Positions 11,601 through 25,000 are shown, numbered from the stretch's first letter. The stretch is DNA of 64,000 nt from Klebsormidium nitens (GCA_000708835.1 DF236981.1:124001-188000); one strand, 5' to 3'. Program-made: numbers and translations. The notes: a model not told the origin generated them from the sequence alone.

Positions 11601-13956
11601 TTGCTCCGCTTGTTCTTGCCCCCCTGTTTTGTGACGGCTTGCAGCAGCCACTGCAACCGCGTCTGTGCTTTCGTCATCGTTTTCGAGACCTCCCCGATCA
11701 ACCGCCCCACTTCTCTTGTCAAACCAACGCCCTGCTTCTGCCTCCGATTGTGCCGACCCCTCCTCCTCAGCGTTTCCCAACGCTCCCAGCCCACCTATTT
11801 TGGTCTCAATAGGATTTGCCCCAGCCTGCCCACTTCCATTTGAGCTCTCGTCTGCATCCTGTCTGACTTCATTCGGCACCGCAACTCCGTTCCTTTCCCG
11901 AATTCCTCGCCGGCCGTTGACCTCACTTTCGTACGCCCCTCTCTCGCTTTGACCGGCCCCTCTTTCATCTCTTCTCCCACTCTCTTCAATTTGACTGCGT
12001 GGTTCCCGTTCTCCTTCTCGTTTCACCCGCCCCTCGTGCAAATACTTTCCGGTTGAACTCGCCCCCCCTCCGCCGACCCCTTCACCTGCCGAAACAATCT
12101 CCTGTCTGCCACGTGGCGACCTCATCTGGATCCGGATGACGACTTCACTGTCCACTTGCTCTCCAGTCCAAGCTCTCTGCATCAAATTCAACCCTTCCCT
12201 CTGTGAATTGATTGATGGACTGACTGACGAGTCCGCAGACGCCTTGACCGAGCTGGGGGTTAACTCCGAGACTAGCTCCCGCTGCTTCCTTATCGCCCCT
12301 AGCACCAGACCCTGCGCCTCCTGCATGCTTCTGGCGACTCTAAGGGCCGAAGTTCCGCTTTCAGGTCGCCGGGAAGAACTAGATGTAATCTGTACGCCGC
12401 CCGCCGCACGGCGGCGGATGCTCTCAGCCACAGACGTGAGCCGCAGGAGCTGCAAAGACCGAGGGAGAGGCGAACAACGATCAGCGGAAGAGGATCTGTG
12501 AGAAACACTCAAGTTTAATCAGAGTCGAAAGGAAGCTTTGTGGTCACTGATTGTGCACAGTCGTTTTGTTTTTCGTTGCAATTTGGCTTCTGATGATGGT
12601 TCTAGGCAAGAAGTTCTTGACGACAATTCATCCCAGACTGAAGGTGAGGTCAGGCTTTGAAGCGGAGTCATGAAGGGTCCAGCTACTTCTGTCCAATGAG
12701 AATTTGGCTTGAGTGAAAGTGGACAGTTTCTTCGCATGGCTTGGTGTGCAGTATTCCTTGGGCAACATACTTATCTTGCATCACCAAATTTTCTGCATTG
12801 CACTCCTGAAGAAGCAATCACCTGTGGGGCGTTTCACTTTTCCCATAAGAGAGATCCAGAATGACAATGCAAAGAGCCTCACCTCATGAGACACTGACGT
12901 TGCTCCTCCAGTGTTCCTGCCAGCAGGGTGCTCGGGGCGTGTTTCAGTTTCATGCTCACTGCTTGGCGCTGTGTACTGACCCCCAATCTCTTGCACCGCT
13001 CTACGCGGTTTACTTTCTATCGCGTTTGCTTGGTTTATAGATCCACCACCTTTCTGTTCTGGCTCCCATTGCCCGGGGCGAGGCTCAGCAATGCCCTCAT
13101 CTACCGGAGAGCCGCCCTCAGGAGTCCATCTGAGCCGTCCATCCACTCTCTGCAGCACCAGCCTCTCCCTCACACCAGCCTCGCTCCCCGGTTGTCTCGA
13201 CTCTGTAGCCTCACCATACTCCTGATTGTGCATTTGATCCAATGTTTCTAAATTTGGCTTATTGCTGGTCTCTGTGACAAGTCCAGATTCTAGTCTGGGA
13301 GGCTCATGTACGAGAGTTGAACTCCTGGCCAGCTCATCAGAGCCTGCTCTGAACGTGCTCTCAGCAGTTCTATCATAGTGCAATGCACCTATTGCTGCCA
13401 ATGCCTGCAAGCTGTCGCCTTTCACTAGCTGCCACTGCTTCCTTGTTGCATGCATGAACTCCACGCTGTGCCTCTCCCTGCTTTCTGCACTCTCAGCGTT
13501 GTTGCCCTGCTCATCCCAGGACTGCCTTCTGGGCCTTCGCACGTTCAATTTATCTGCAAGTGCCTTCACTTCTTCAGAGACCGTGCAACGCTTTGCACAA
13601 TCCTCTCCATTCTCCAGGGCTCCAAGCCCCGGTAAAACGTCACTACCTATTGGAGCAACTTCAGCTGACTTCTTTCGGTCAATCTGTCTCAGCGTCCGCT
13701 CCAACTTCTCCCAGACCTTCTCAACTCTGCTAGTTTCCCTCCATTTCTCACCATTTCCAAGAGCCCCAGCATTTCCAGCATTCTCCCCTGGTCTAGAGGA
13801 AATTTCCGATACAGCACTTCCCATCTCAATGCTCCATTTTCTTGGCCGCCCTGACTGTATGGCACCTGCAAACCGCTGAGATGCCAAAGCATCTGCAGCT
13901 CTTCTCAAGGGGATGGACTCTGTTGAGTCCGCGGGTAGAGTCTGCGCGTCCTCCAT
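8681..13956 (-). CDS. large low-complexity protein of unknown function
   Basis: Main exon 12495-9108 is open for 1129 codons. Its donor (ACG|GTAAGG) joins in phase 0 to a last exon 8794-8681 (acceptor GTGCAG) ending LPYMDSFS and TGA. The long ORF at 13956-12883 is probably the 5' exon: same strand, similar composition, a shared GLGALxN motif, and a GTGAGG donor at 12882. Its phase 0 does not fit the main exon, which needs two carried bases. Either a weak donor at GCAAC|GTCAGT or a small exon within 12519-12780 is used, or these are two genes. The protein (~1.5 kDa-hundred, about 1520 aa) is rich in Arg, Glu, Gly and Ser, with an SR-like stretch, a pentapeptide array and predicted disorder. 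Only the last ~75 residues look folded: a helical AAGRLRAAAQQVRAWVEVGE, then CEETALAALKAAG. No family recognised. Strand choice rests on ORF length and the clean last junction. Confidence 0.5.
9891..10034. repeat. short TTCCG repeats inside the disordered coding region
   Basis: TTCCG pentamers are iterated at about 9891-9915 and 10014-10034. On the minus strand they encode Arg/Asn/Gly/Thr/Glu-rich peptide. Replication slippage is a likely source of the low complexity. Confidence 0.5.
10822..10896. repeat. five 15-bp tandem units encoding a pentapeptide array
   Basis: Units at 10822, 10837, 10852, 10867 and 10882, loosely ACGGTTGCAGGGTTT. On the coding (minus) strand they read NPVTV, NPAKG, NPANV, DSATV, NRATV, so the period is in frame. 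A coding minisatellite within the unknown protein. Confidence 0.5.
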
Positions 13957-15390
13957 TACCTTTTGGTAAAGTCAGCTCCGTGCCTCTGCGGCTCAGTTGC
14001 TTCGGGGCAGAGAGACTGGCACCCAGCATTGCTCCACTATATTAATTGCTTTCAGCTGGTCAGCGGGCATGGCCAACCAAAAGCATCAAAGACGAACAGC
14101 AATGCTGCCGTGCAAAGGCTCAAGCTGACGTTCCGGCCAAAATGAATCCCTTCACTGGACGATATAAATTGTCGGCCGAGGCCGCATCTGTAGTAACGAA
14201 CTGCACAGCACTCTTGAGCACCCCTAGTGCATGCATCGTCCACTGTGTAGCGCCGAGCTGCGTGTACGTACAAAGAATATGTTACTACGTTTATCCACGC
14301 CTGTGCCGGCGGAGCGCCAGGCGCCACACATGTCAACAGTAATGTTTCGGTGGGATATCAAAAGTATAACAGCACGAGACTTCGGTGGAATATCAAAAGT
14401 TTGTGGCGGTCCCATGTTCTACAGATTACTGGAATCTGCTCCGAAACACCTGAATTGTACGCTAACGTTAACACCATCTACTCAGTGGGGCAGCTGAAGC
14501 AACCGCTTGCTGCGCGCGCACTACGACCACCGACGGCCTCGTCCGGCATATCGACGGTCTGTAAAATCCTGCCCAACGTCGCGGCCGCGATCTGCGCGCT
14601 ATTCACCGATCACGTTTCTCTAGTTACTTGCTTGCCGCGGACTTACAATCAAGCGAAGTTGCGCGAAAACATGCATATGTGACAAGCTGAATACGGTCAA
14701 ATCTGGGACTTACAGATCACTTTCAGATATGAACCAACACAGGCGCCTCGAGCTGATCACCTCATCGTGCATCATGCCTATTCGGTGCTTCACTGAGCTT
14801 CGGATATTCTGATCGGCATCGGCAATTTGGAGTCAGGACCGATCCAAGTACGATGACCACGATGTGGATCGTTCAAAGCGTCGGATAGCAAACTACGTCT
14901 TTACTTTGAGGCGATTGCAAGTATTTGTAGACGCTGCTCACAGGTCTGGCAGACAGGATGTGAAAAGGGATTGCAGACTCCATGACAAAATGGAGTCCGG
15001 CTGCAGTTGTGACAACCTGGATACTTCAACCTTAGGTACACGATCCTGCATCTGTCGTTAGTATCAAACGTCTTGTGATTATGTCTACTAAGCACTGCAA
15101 CAGCTTAGACCTCCTGCTGTGACCTAAGCGCCTACAATGTGAGAACAACTCTTAGAGTTACTTCGACCAACTTCAATCCACCACGCACTGATGATGTTCC
15201 CGGTGAATCAGTATTCAAGGCGGTGCCCACTTGATAACACTTGTATCGACTCAACGCAACTAGACCACTACCGCTTCTTAACGTGGCACTGTTAGTTCTC
15301 GGCTGCAATATGACGATAATGTTTGCAGCCAACTAATCAAACATCACAGCTTAGCATCGCCTTCCATCGGTTTTGACAGTACCACTAGCG
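13957..15390. other. intergenic region without a recognisable gene
   Basis: Lies between two minus-strand genes and should contain the promoter of the disordered-protein gene at its left edge. Short ORFs only, none with family likeness. Confidence 0.5.
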
Positions 15391-18300
15391 CTAGATAGCG
15401 GAGAGAAGGTGCAAAGGTTTAACCCCAAGCTCAAACCCTGGCTCCACATCGGTATCTTGGCATAAGCACTCGGTCGGGTTGGCGTAGAAGTAGTCCTCAA
15501 GTTTGGGCCGCTTGGGCATCACCGCTCGTCTAGCCGGGCCCCCAGTCTGACTCCTGCACGACACGTGGTCACGAGATGAGTGGCGCTCAAAATAAACAAG
15601 AACGCTTCGTGAAACCTTCGTGATATCCTTCTCCAATTTGCGAAGTCCTTGCAATATAAGACTAGCGAAGGAAAGGCCAATGCTTATCACACGCCGTTCA
15701 GAAAGCCTACGTTCTGAAGGAGCGCGTCCCGTCCTTTGGAACGATCCAGAAAGCGTGTGGCGCGAGCAATCATTGCACAACGCAAGACGTTGACACATCT
15801 TTCTCTCAGCGACAGCCTTTCTCAGCGGCAGCCTTTACTCAACGGAACTTTATAGACTTGACAGACTCCAGTCAATCAATCGGCACAGCATGGACCAACT
15901 TGCGATATGCGCACGTGCGGAAGTATGCGACAAGGCCCTGTTTCCTCACCGATGGAAATCTCGGATCCTCTCCGCCGCTTTGCCCCACGTGGCTTTCCCC
16001 TCAGAGTAAAGATCCAGCATCTCGACCAGGCGCCGGCGGGAGGGGATGACCGTTTTGCGGAACCCAAGATACCTATGCAAGCAATATCAGAAACAACTTG
16101 AGCTGAAAGCCCGCGGCAGAGCGAAGGGACAGCTCGTTTGGCAAACTCACGACCAAGTCAGAAGAATGTTCTGAGACAGGGCACTGAAAAGCAGGTGTGT
16201 ACTGAAAAAGTAGATCACTGGCAACACAAAGCACATAGATGAAACCCAGATCCTGAATTGAAGTTGTTTTGGTTGGGCTTCGCTCCTATGTTCAAGGGCT
16301 TGACCTTTTGAAAACACGCACAGCTTTCTCCTTTCAAGTTCTGTGATACCTTTAGGATCTGAGACCGAGCCCGCCGCCCAAAATCGCCAATCTAACAAAG
16401 TGCCTGCAAGTCCTCGGTAGCTACACAGCTTGTACCGGCAGGCTTTCAGAATGCACTCCTTGCCATCAATCAACTTCGCAACTGCTTCCGTCAGTGACAC
16501 AGGGGGAACGTAACGTCAACCAAACCCGGTTTATACTCCCGTTGGATGTCCTTCTACAAGACGGAGCTGGTTAAACGCTGGGTAGTTGCCTTCTAACCCG
16601 GTTTCTTTGAAAGCGAAACCTTCTTCTGTGAGAGCACTCCGTATCCACGTGGGCGTACCTGCGGTGTCCCTGAATGAGCTTGGCCATGTTGCCGCTGAAG
16701 GTGGGAAGGAACACGTCGCTCTCCAGAGACACCAGGTAGTCCAGGGCGGCCAGCTGCGACGAGTGGCCGTTGATACTCGCCAGCTCGGCCGCGTCGAGGA
16801 GCGTGTCCTTGCGGACCTGCAGCAACCCGCCGGCAGCCCTTTTCAGGTACTTTAGAGTAGTGGGGTCATTTTGAATCTGTCTTGATGTCAATTTTCGATA
16901 CGTGGCACTAATTAAACCTGGTGGTCACAATGGATCGATTGAATCCTCAGTGAGGAGTCTTGGGGGTGACATGCGCTTCAGCAAGGTTGTGAAGATGAAG
17001 TAAAGCTTGCATTCAAACAGCCTTGAAATGCTGATGGATCCTTGTCGCCATTAAAGTGTCAGGTCAGCACTTCACTCTCAATTCTGAGAAATTTACCCAT
17101 CGGATATCCGCGGCCAGAGGTTCCCTCAAACTGGCTCCCAAAGCCCCTTCGAACCGTCGCCCGTACCTAGGCAAAGACCTCGAGAAGGCCGTATACAACC
17201 TGCTCAATTTGACGTGCCGCTGACGTCACTCACCAGGTTCGGGAACATGGCGGCCAGCTTGGCCATCCGCTCCTGCCCGCCGTAGATGTCCCCGGCCGCG
17301 ATGTACACGTGCGTCGATTCGTTGAACCCGAGCGCTTTGAGGAACAGGCCCGCCTCCTCGGGGGTCAGCGGACACAGCCCCTGCCGCCGCTGCGCCGCCG
17401 AGTCGATCTCCTTCTCCCGCCAGTGCCGCACCGAGTACCTGCAGAGTCATCATTCAAGTTTAGTTTATCGGTGCTTTTTGAGAGTGAGCTTTACGTTGAA
17501 TGAGCCGGATGTCTACCAAAGAGTTTGTTGGACCCCGGTTTATTCAGAATACTACGATTGCTCGGAACCCTGCGATTCAAAGCATGTCAGATGTCAGAAA
17601 TAAAGTAAGCAGATTGCACTTTTCCTTGATTTGAAAATGACCTTCTTGCGCTTCAGCAAGGAGAAACTATTACGCAGCCGCAGCCCTAGTAGTCCTTCAG
17701 CCGCAACTTGGATAATGCATCCAGGACAAGCTGAGGCAAACAGGTTAGTTATTCTTTCTACAGGATTAACAGAGATGTTCCTCAGTAGAGCCCTATCATC
17801 GTTTGGAAAGCCCCGACTTAAAAACGGCGTTCCTTTACCTGAGGTCCGTGAGCTGCCTCTCCTCCTGCGGCGAGCAGCCGTGCGTGCAGCCGGAGAAAGC
17901 GAGCATGTCCATCTCGTACCGCAGGTGCAGCGCCAGAAAGGGACCGCCGCGCGCGCGCTCGCGCATCAGCGCCACGAGACGCCGGCCCAGCGCCTCGATC
18001 GCGGGCGTGAACCGCAGGGCGTGGAACTGGGTGCGGCAGCGGACGTGCTGGATGCTGCAAACGAGACGCGAGGTATGAATTTCAGGGAACGTGATTGGCT
18101 GCCGGAAAACCTTGTCTTCTAGGAAACGCTAGCATTTCTATGAGGTCGACTATCTCTCTCACAGGCGAGCGTGCAGTGTTTTTGAGCAACTTTCCGAAGC
18201 AACATTGATGGACCCCTCGTATTAGTTCTCGTGGATCGGAACCCCCTCAGAAACGAAGGTGCTCTGTTTCACCAAAGTTGGGGAACGAAGAGGCGAGAAC

Positions 18301-20467
18301 CGAGTTAAGAAGCATTCTGTGGAGAATACAGGTGCAAATTGGAAATTTGTTGTCCACTGGCGATATCCGCCAAGCGTGATCAGTTCGTACCTGAAGGGCA
18401 GTCCGTTGTTCGCCAGGCGCGAGTCCGTCTTTGCCAGGCGCACCGCCCCGTGCTTTCGGATGAGCGGCAGCACGTGGTGCGTGTAGTACCCCGCCTGGGA
18501 CCACGAGATGGGGTCCAGCACGGGCAGCTTGTGCGCGCGCGCGCCCAGCTTGGGCGGCAGGGTGCGCACGACGGGCACCAGGGGTTTCAGGGTTTGGACG
18601 AAGTGGTCCACGTCGAAGATGTCTTCGAACTCGCTGTGAGGGGAAAGCGTGCCAGGTGTCAATTTCAGAAGGAAACGAGCTTTGACTTCAGACGACCTCG
18701 TAATCATCGCTTTGGAGAGAGTCCAATAAACCGAAAAAATGGTTGAAATTTGGCGTCTGGTCATAAGAGGGAAATGGGCAGCGGACCGGCGACGGCAGAG
18801 GATTCAATTTGAAAGCGGTCTGAGAAACGCAGAAGGATTCTGTATTAGAGTCGCACATCCATTTTCAATCTCGGGAATATATGTTTAGTCAGCTTTGGAC
18901 GATGCAATCGTTCGCATGCTTACCTGCTGTCGGCCCAGAAGGAGCTCTTGTCCAACTCTGGAATCACCAGCGTGACGTTCATCCAATACGCCATCGCGAC
19001 CATGTCACAAATCTGCATTGAGAGTGCCAGCTGTCACTTGGCTCTCAGTCCTCCTCGCAGAATGGCACTACACGAGGCGGGCAGCAGGTAGTCCGGAAAA
19101 TCCTTCTTTCCGCCATCTGTCCATTTATTCTGCCAGTTGTCACATTCTTCAGCAGAACGCTTTTTGCCAATGGGCTGCGTAGAAGTTGAAGCAACAGGAT
19201 AAGATCTTCGTTACTTGTGGGCTTTTGAGATGCTCACCGCTGCCCTCATTTGGTTGAGGCCACCGTTGGTGGAGACTAGAAGGTAGCCTTGAGACAGCAT
19301 TGGTGCCGCATCTGCACGCGCTAGTTCTATTTCAGAAGAAGCTAGGAACCCTCTAAGAATCCTATAATCTCAGACTACAATTCTATCAATTCTACGCTCA
19401 TGCCGAATGACCAACAAGCTTGCTGGGTTCATCTCTTTGGGTGCCTAACATGTTATATGCCAGTTCGTAACCATCCAAGAAGGTCACGCTGACTGACAGA
19501 TGGAGCGAGCCTTTCCAAAGCAACACATGTCCATGTCTCTGCATTCCAGATGATGAATTCAATGACTAATTTACCTTTCTGTATCGACGCAACCTCTTGC
19601 CCACATGCATGCCAGCCTTGGCTCTCTGGCTGCCTCCATGGGTTTACGGCAGAGCCAGAGAGGGGGTCCGCCTGACCCCCAACCGCAAGCGCCCTTCTAG
19701 AGAAGTCGAAGATACCAGCTTGTTGCACAGACCCAACGCTACTACTGACACCTATTGACCCGTTGGCCGCACCTTGGACACCAATCTGCAAGGAAGACTC
19801 TGTCTTAGGCTTGAAAGCTTTTGCCAGCTGTCAGCACAGTTTTATAAGCATCAGAAAGTTTTTCGTTTCGTGTGAATTACAGGATCCCTGGAAAATGCTC
19901 ACGAACAGTGCATCTTCAAACAGCGCAGCCACTTGCAATGCTGTGTCTGGAATGGGCAGCAACACAACTTGTCCATCAAGAGAGAATTCTAAGGCGCCTC
20001 AATCAGTTCTTACTGAGAGCTGTCTTCTCGCAAGCCCAGCTTTGCGCAAAGAGCAAGGCCCGCATGGAAGCGCAATACATCCAAACGGTGCATACATGAC
20101 TGCAGTGACTCTCCTTCAGTCAAACCAGGTGTCAGGAAAGAACTTGTTATTGTTGCTTTCCTTGCACCACTACAGCTCTTCTGTTACCACCAATTGACAC
20201 CACCACAATTTCAAGCTCCCAAACAACCCTCACCTTGAGCTCTTTGTGTCGCCGTTCCACCATCAGCTGCCCCACGCTTATGTACATCAGGGATCCAAGC
20301 AGCATCAGAAACACGAGCAGCGGCCGCCATACACTTGCCACCAGTGCTTTTTTACCCATGCTGGTTGTGCCCACACCGCCACCTGTCTCTATGCCACCCC
20401 CCATAACTATACAACCAGTGCTCCTCCTTTCACAACGGGCCGGCGGGCTTATTGACTGGGTGGCCAT
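15391..20467 (-). CDS. plant-type GDP-fucose O-fucosyltransferase family protein, type II membrane
   Basis: Twelve exons on the minus strand: 20467-20234, 20113-20014, 19988-19903, 19785-19575, 19312-19238, 19012-18924, 18633-18391, 18054-17839, 17438-17234, 16816-16659, 16072-15950, 15553-15391 (TAG), about 633 aa. The N-terminus has one hydrophobic anchor ([18 protein letters not shown]) after a short basic tail, as in Golgi glycosyltransferases. Family marks in order: [128 protein letters not shown], then a basic C-terminus with [11 protein letters not shown]. The family transfers fucose or acts in plant cell-wall and development pathways; the substrate here cannot be told. All junctions fit except one extra base in exon 19312-19238 (see findings). 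The two small N-terminal exons (20113-20014, 19988-19903) are the least certain. Confidence 0.5.
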
Positions 20468-22099
20468 AGATTTCTTGTCAACTAGACACCACTGAATACC
20501 TTTTGAGGGAGTCCTCTTGAAGGCACTGGAAAACTATTGACCTGGTGAAAGCAGCAAGGGCTGCAGGACAACCGGAGCTGCATTTGTAAGGGACACTTCG
20601 TTCAAGTATCCAGGGCCTGTAACAGGAACCTGCTTCTGGAACCTAATGACAGCTGTTTGAAGTATGCTAGTACGGCTGTGCGCAGCTGATCAAGCTTCCA
20701 GCAATTGGTGCAGCTTGAATGTTGCACCCTCCTAGACCGCCAATTGTCACAACGCTCGCTTTTGAGATGTGCTTCCGAACAAAGACCTGACTTTTTCAAT
20801 CGTCCCGAGTGGAGCAACCTAGCTACTACGCTTGACGTTCGAGCTCCGCAATGTCGACATATATCTGAACCTGCCCATTAAAAGGTATCGATTATATTCA
20901 AGGTTCTCTGTCGCAGCTCCCATACATGTATCCTATTCGACCTAGACAGTTTTCCAAGGGTGTCTAGCCGAGGACAAGAGGTCATTGACCAACTACTAGC
21001 TCTTGCTAGCGCGCTTACATCAACCGGCGCTGCTGGAGAGCCTCGAAAAAACACAAACTGATACAATGAATACCGTGATCCATTGGCTGGCAGTGCCTTG
21101 CAGAATTCACCACGTAGACCTCATGTCAGGGAGAAACAAAGCCAATCGTTGACGTTACACTCGAGGCCGTTCCCCTCAGCTACCTTTGATACATATGACA
21201 AATGTAGTATATGAAACGTTTGGCGTAGATTGAGAGAGTGTCGAATGCCTGATTTGTTCGACTCGAATTTCACTCATGATAATATTGTCCCTATTTAAAG
21301 AGTCAGACGGTGTGTCCCAATTTGATTCAAGAAGCGTCAACTAACAAATGTAGTGTGCGCGCGTGTGCTTATCGAGCGACCAAGCACCGCTAATCGGGTG
21401 GCGGAAGGTCGCTGACAATTCGACCAAAGCGGTTGGAGTCCCTGACCTGAGCCCGAGCCTGAGGAGGAAGGAGCTCAAGCAGTCCGCTCAGTACTCCACC
21501 TGGGGTTTCCCGTCCAAGCAAGTTTCTGTGCACAGCTCACCAGATTGGAGTGCAAAGCTCACTTGTGAAGAAGCCAGCGCTCACTGTCATGGCCGATGCC
21601 CTTAAATCTGTAGGCACGCAAAAGGTGTCTGCCTGATGGGACCAATATTAAGAGCTGATGGCGGACAATGGCGCTCACTGCTCAAATGGAGAGCTTTTGA
21701 GCTGAAATAGCACAAGGGCATGGGCACATTTGGCTGCTTCAATCTGACTAGACCTGATGTTGAATGACAGGTAGCTGATAAAAGCCTAGCAATTGACAGC
21801 TGACTAAACTTAGGTGCGAGAGGTTTGGCCCCCGCAAGCCAACAACCAATTACACAATCACGACGTTTGCTGCCCTGATATCCAGGCACTCAACCTTTGC
21901 AAGGACTTCCAATTTTCCTGTGCCACATCAAACCTGGAATTGAGCACTCCTCTTTCCAAAGCTCCATGGGAAGATAATGCCTGGTGGTTCTATGACTTGG
22001 TCCCATTCGCAACAGGTCAGCCCTTATCCAGACAATTCGTCATGACAAGGCCTGTAGCTCATTAGGACTTCCTTTCCCAGCTGAGTCAGCTGCGCAAGC
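20468..22099. other. divergent intergenic region
   Basis: Separates the start codons of the O-fucosyltransferase (-) and the GT2-GH8 gene (+), so it should hold both promoters and 5' UTRs. No gene or clear regulatory motif seen. Several short ORFs are without likeness. Confidence 0.5.
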
Positions 22100-25000
22100 A
22101 TGCCCGCCAGCGATGATGCCCTGGGGGCGGTCTCCCCCCACCAGTCCTTCGTCCACTCGCTCCTTTTCAGTGCGAGGGGCCCAAGCACCGCGCGAAGCAA
22201 GCGACTGCGCGCAGAGGCCGCAGCCAGGCGCTTACACCAGAGCAGTACCACCAGGATCCCCGGTGTGATAAAGTACAACTTCCGGCTGGTGGCGCTAGTG
22301 TTTATTCTGTGCGCACCAGTGTACTTTTACTCGCTGGTGCAGACGCACACGCATGTTGCGGTGACGGGCCTGCTGTTTGCGGCGGAGGCGCTCGCGTTTG
22401 TGCTGAACCTGCTGTTCTTCTTCAACTTCTGGTTCGCAACCGAGAGGAACAAGGTCTCGCTCAGGTACGTCCACTTTCCGCAGACGGGCAATGCTGCTTG
22501 GATCATTCCAAAATACTTGAAGCAATTTCCAGCAATTGGATGTGGTGTAACAACTGAGCTGGAAGGTTCTTGTTGTGCCGCATGCAAATATCAGATCTGT
22601 CACCTAGTTGGATACTTCCAGAGCGGGGTCAAGGAGAACCAGTAATTTGAAGACCGGGGCTGGGGCTGCTGTTGGAAGGGCTGACGTGGCGAGGTTTAGG
22701 GGCGAAACCCTGGGCTAGGCTTCTTACGCCCAATCATTGCTCGAAAGCCCCGGGTCAAAACCTAAAACCTCGCGCCGTCAGCTGTTCCAACAGCACCCCC
22801 GGTCCCGGTCCCCAAACTACTGATTCTCCTTGACCCCGCTCTTCCACTTGAAACCTGCTACTGCAGCATGTAACTTTCAAGCCATTTTTGTAAACAGGAG
22901 ACCCATCATCTCCGCGGTCCCTGCAACATAGCCTAAAACTTTCTGGCGCACATTAGGGTGACCACTTTGTGAATGCTCTGAAAAGTCGTCCCAACGGCGA
23001 ATCTCATCTGGTCTAAACTGCCATGCTAACACGTGAACTTCTCTCCTTGGACAGATCCTTCCATCCGCGCCTGCCGGAAAAGGATTGGCCCCATGTTGAC
23101 CTTTGCTTCACACATTTCCTGGAGCCAGTAGCACAGGTAAAGTCAATTGTCAAACCGCAGCTCATCAAACTCGGCATGTTCCGCCCGCACTTAGCTCATT
23201 TTGGAAAAACTCAACCCACTTTTTTGATAAAGAAAGAGGGACATTGGTACAGTTGCCTTTAAGAGCCGCATGACCGAGGCCATAGGCCTCAGAAGCTGGG
23301 GGCATTTTCCCGGTCAACTGCTCTGAACTACTTCATTCGTTTTATTGCATCTTTTTCATGCCAGATAAGCACTGTGAAAGATCGTCTTAGTCCACGTTTT
23401 TTGCCGCGAATGCAGCTGCATGATCCGCTTGCGGCGGCCCTGACCATGGATTACCCCCCCGACAAGCTCCACATCAAGATCTTGGACGATGGGTACCTCG
23501 GAAAGCGAGGGGAGCACTACGAAGTCACTCCGCTAGGCCTGGAATTGGAACAAATGGTGAGAACTGCTACGTTTTCGCTTTGGTTTTCTACTTTAGTATA
23601 GTGGAAATAGAGACGCAGCGGGCTCACAGGGTCTTGCAGGAATTCAAGATGCCGACCTTCTTAAGCTTGTCAGGGACAAGTGTTTACAGACGGTTTGGAT
23701 GCCATTACTTTTGATGAGATGGACAAGTCGCACGCAAGGCCTAAAAACGGCATGACAGGGAGAAGTGATCTGACCCCACTATTTCGACATTTGCGGTATT
23801 GGTCGGATCGCTATACTTTGGAACGAGGCTCTGTTGGCAAAGCGTGGAATGCCGAGTGCAGGTACAAGATCTGCTCGGTGGTACGCACCCCACCCGGATG
23901 AAGCTGTCGGGACATCTCGTGCCAAGGTGAGGCTCTGACTGGTCCAATACAAGTTTCTCTCGCAGCTGTACTATTGATAGATGGTATTGCACGGAAAAGA
24001 GTCATCGAAGACTGATGAGCAAGCTTGACCGACCCGCTCTTCTCAGGAGAGAACACGAAGCGGTGCACGGATTGTCTCCTGGACCACCAAACATCCAATC
24101 ACACTCTACCGACTGCATTCGAACAACTTGTGTCGTTGAGACCTCTCCTTCCTGTCTTGGTCGAACCGTTCTAGCGTCAGCCGCAAGTGTTGTTTACTCT
24201 GTGCTCCTCTTTCCATCTATTCTGTTCGCACAGCTACCGCTTTGACCGCCAGTGTCAGCTGCATATTGGCAACTCTTGTGTGACCTAAACGGGCGTGTGA
24301 CCTAACATTCGAGCTACCCGGGCACATAAACTAAAAAGTCTAAGCGAAGTACTCACGTGCTCCGCACCCCAACCCACCATAACCACCTACCTACCCCACC
24401 CGTTTCCCGGGCGCCTATCTTAAGTCACACGCCTCTAAAGTCACACGAGGGTTGCCAGAGTGTCAGCTGCTCTCTTCTGCTCTGACAATCCGTTCCGTCC
24501 AGGCGGCACGCTGCTCCGGGCGGCATGTTGGTGGTGACGTACATCGACGAGGAGAAGCGCCTGCCGAGCGTCAGCATCGTCAGCAGGATGAAGGGCGAGG
24601 AGACGTTCTTCAAGACGGGCAACGTGGAGAACGCGCTGTACAATGCAGGTATGGTCCGGCATTTCCTGGTTCAACAATCATACCAGCAGAGACTGCGACT
24701 GGCCTAGTAGTTTTGGTTCGGGGGTGTCAAGACCTCTTCTGGTGTACTCTAGATTACTGGGTGCTCGATACGGATGGTACGTTGAGGCCGCGGGTAAAAA
24801 GAAAAACCCAGTCTTATGAAGATTGTTGCCATTGCCCTGCACCGAGACAACGGGGATTCCGTGGAGTTTAGAGGAGTATTATGGTCAAGTGTCTCCCCTT
24901 CAAAAAGACGCGTGTCTTTGAGACAAAAAGCTCCCGGATCCCTTCAGGGTCAATGTGAGGCTGTCGAGAGGGCATTGTGATCAGAACTGTCATGCGCTGC

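Noticed and set aside
23367-23415. Longer version of the GT2 exon starting at 23368 (acceptor CATGCCAG)
   Set aside because: It is also in phase, but the added 16 residues split the usual spacing between the EPV and DYP motifs; the acceptor at 23415 gives a better family fit. It remains a possible variant.
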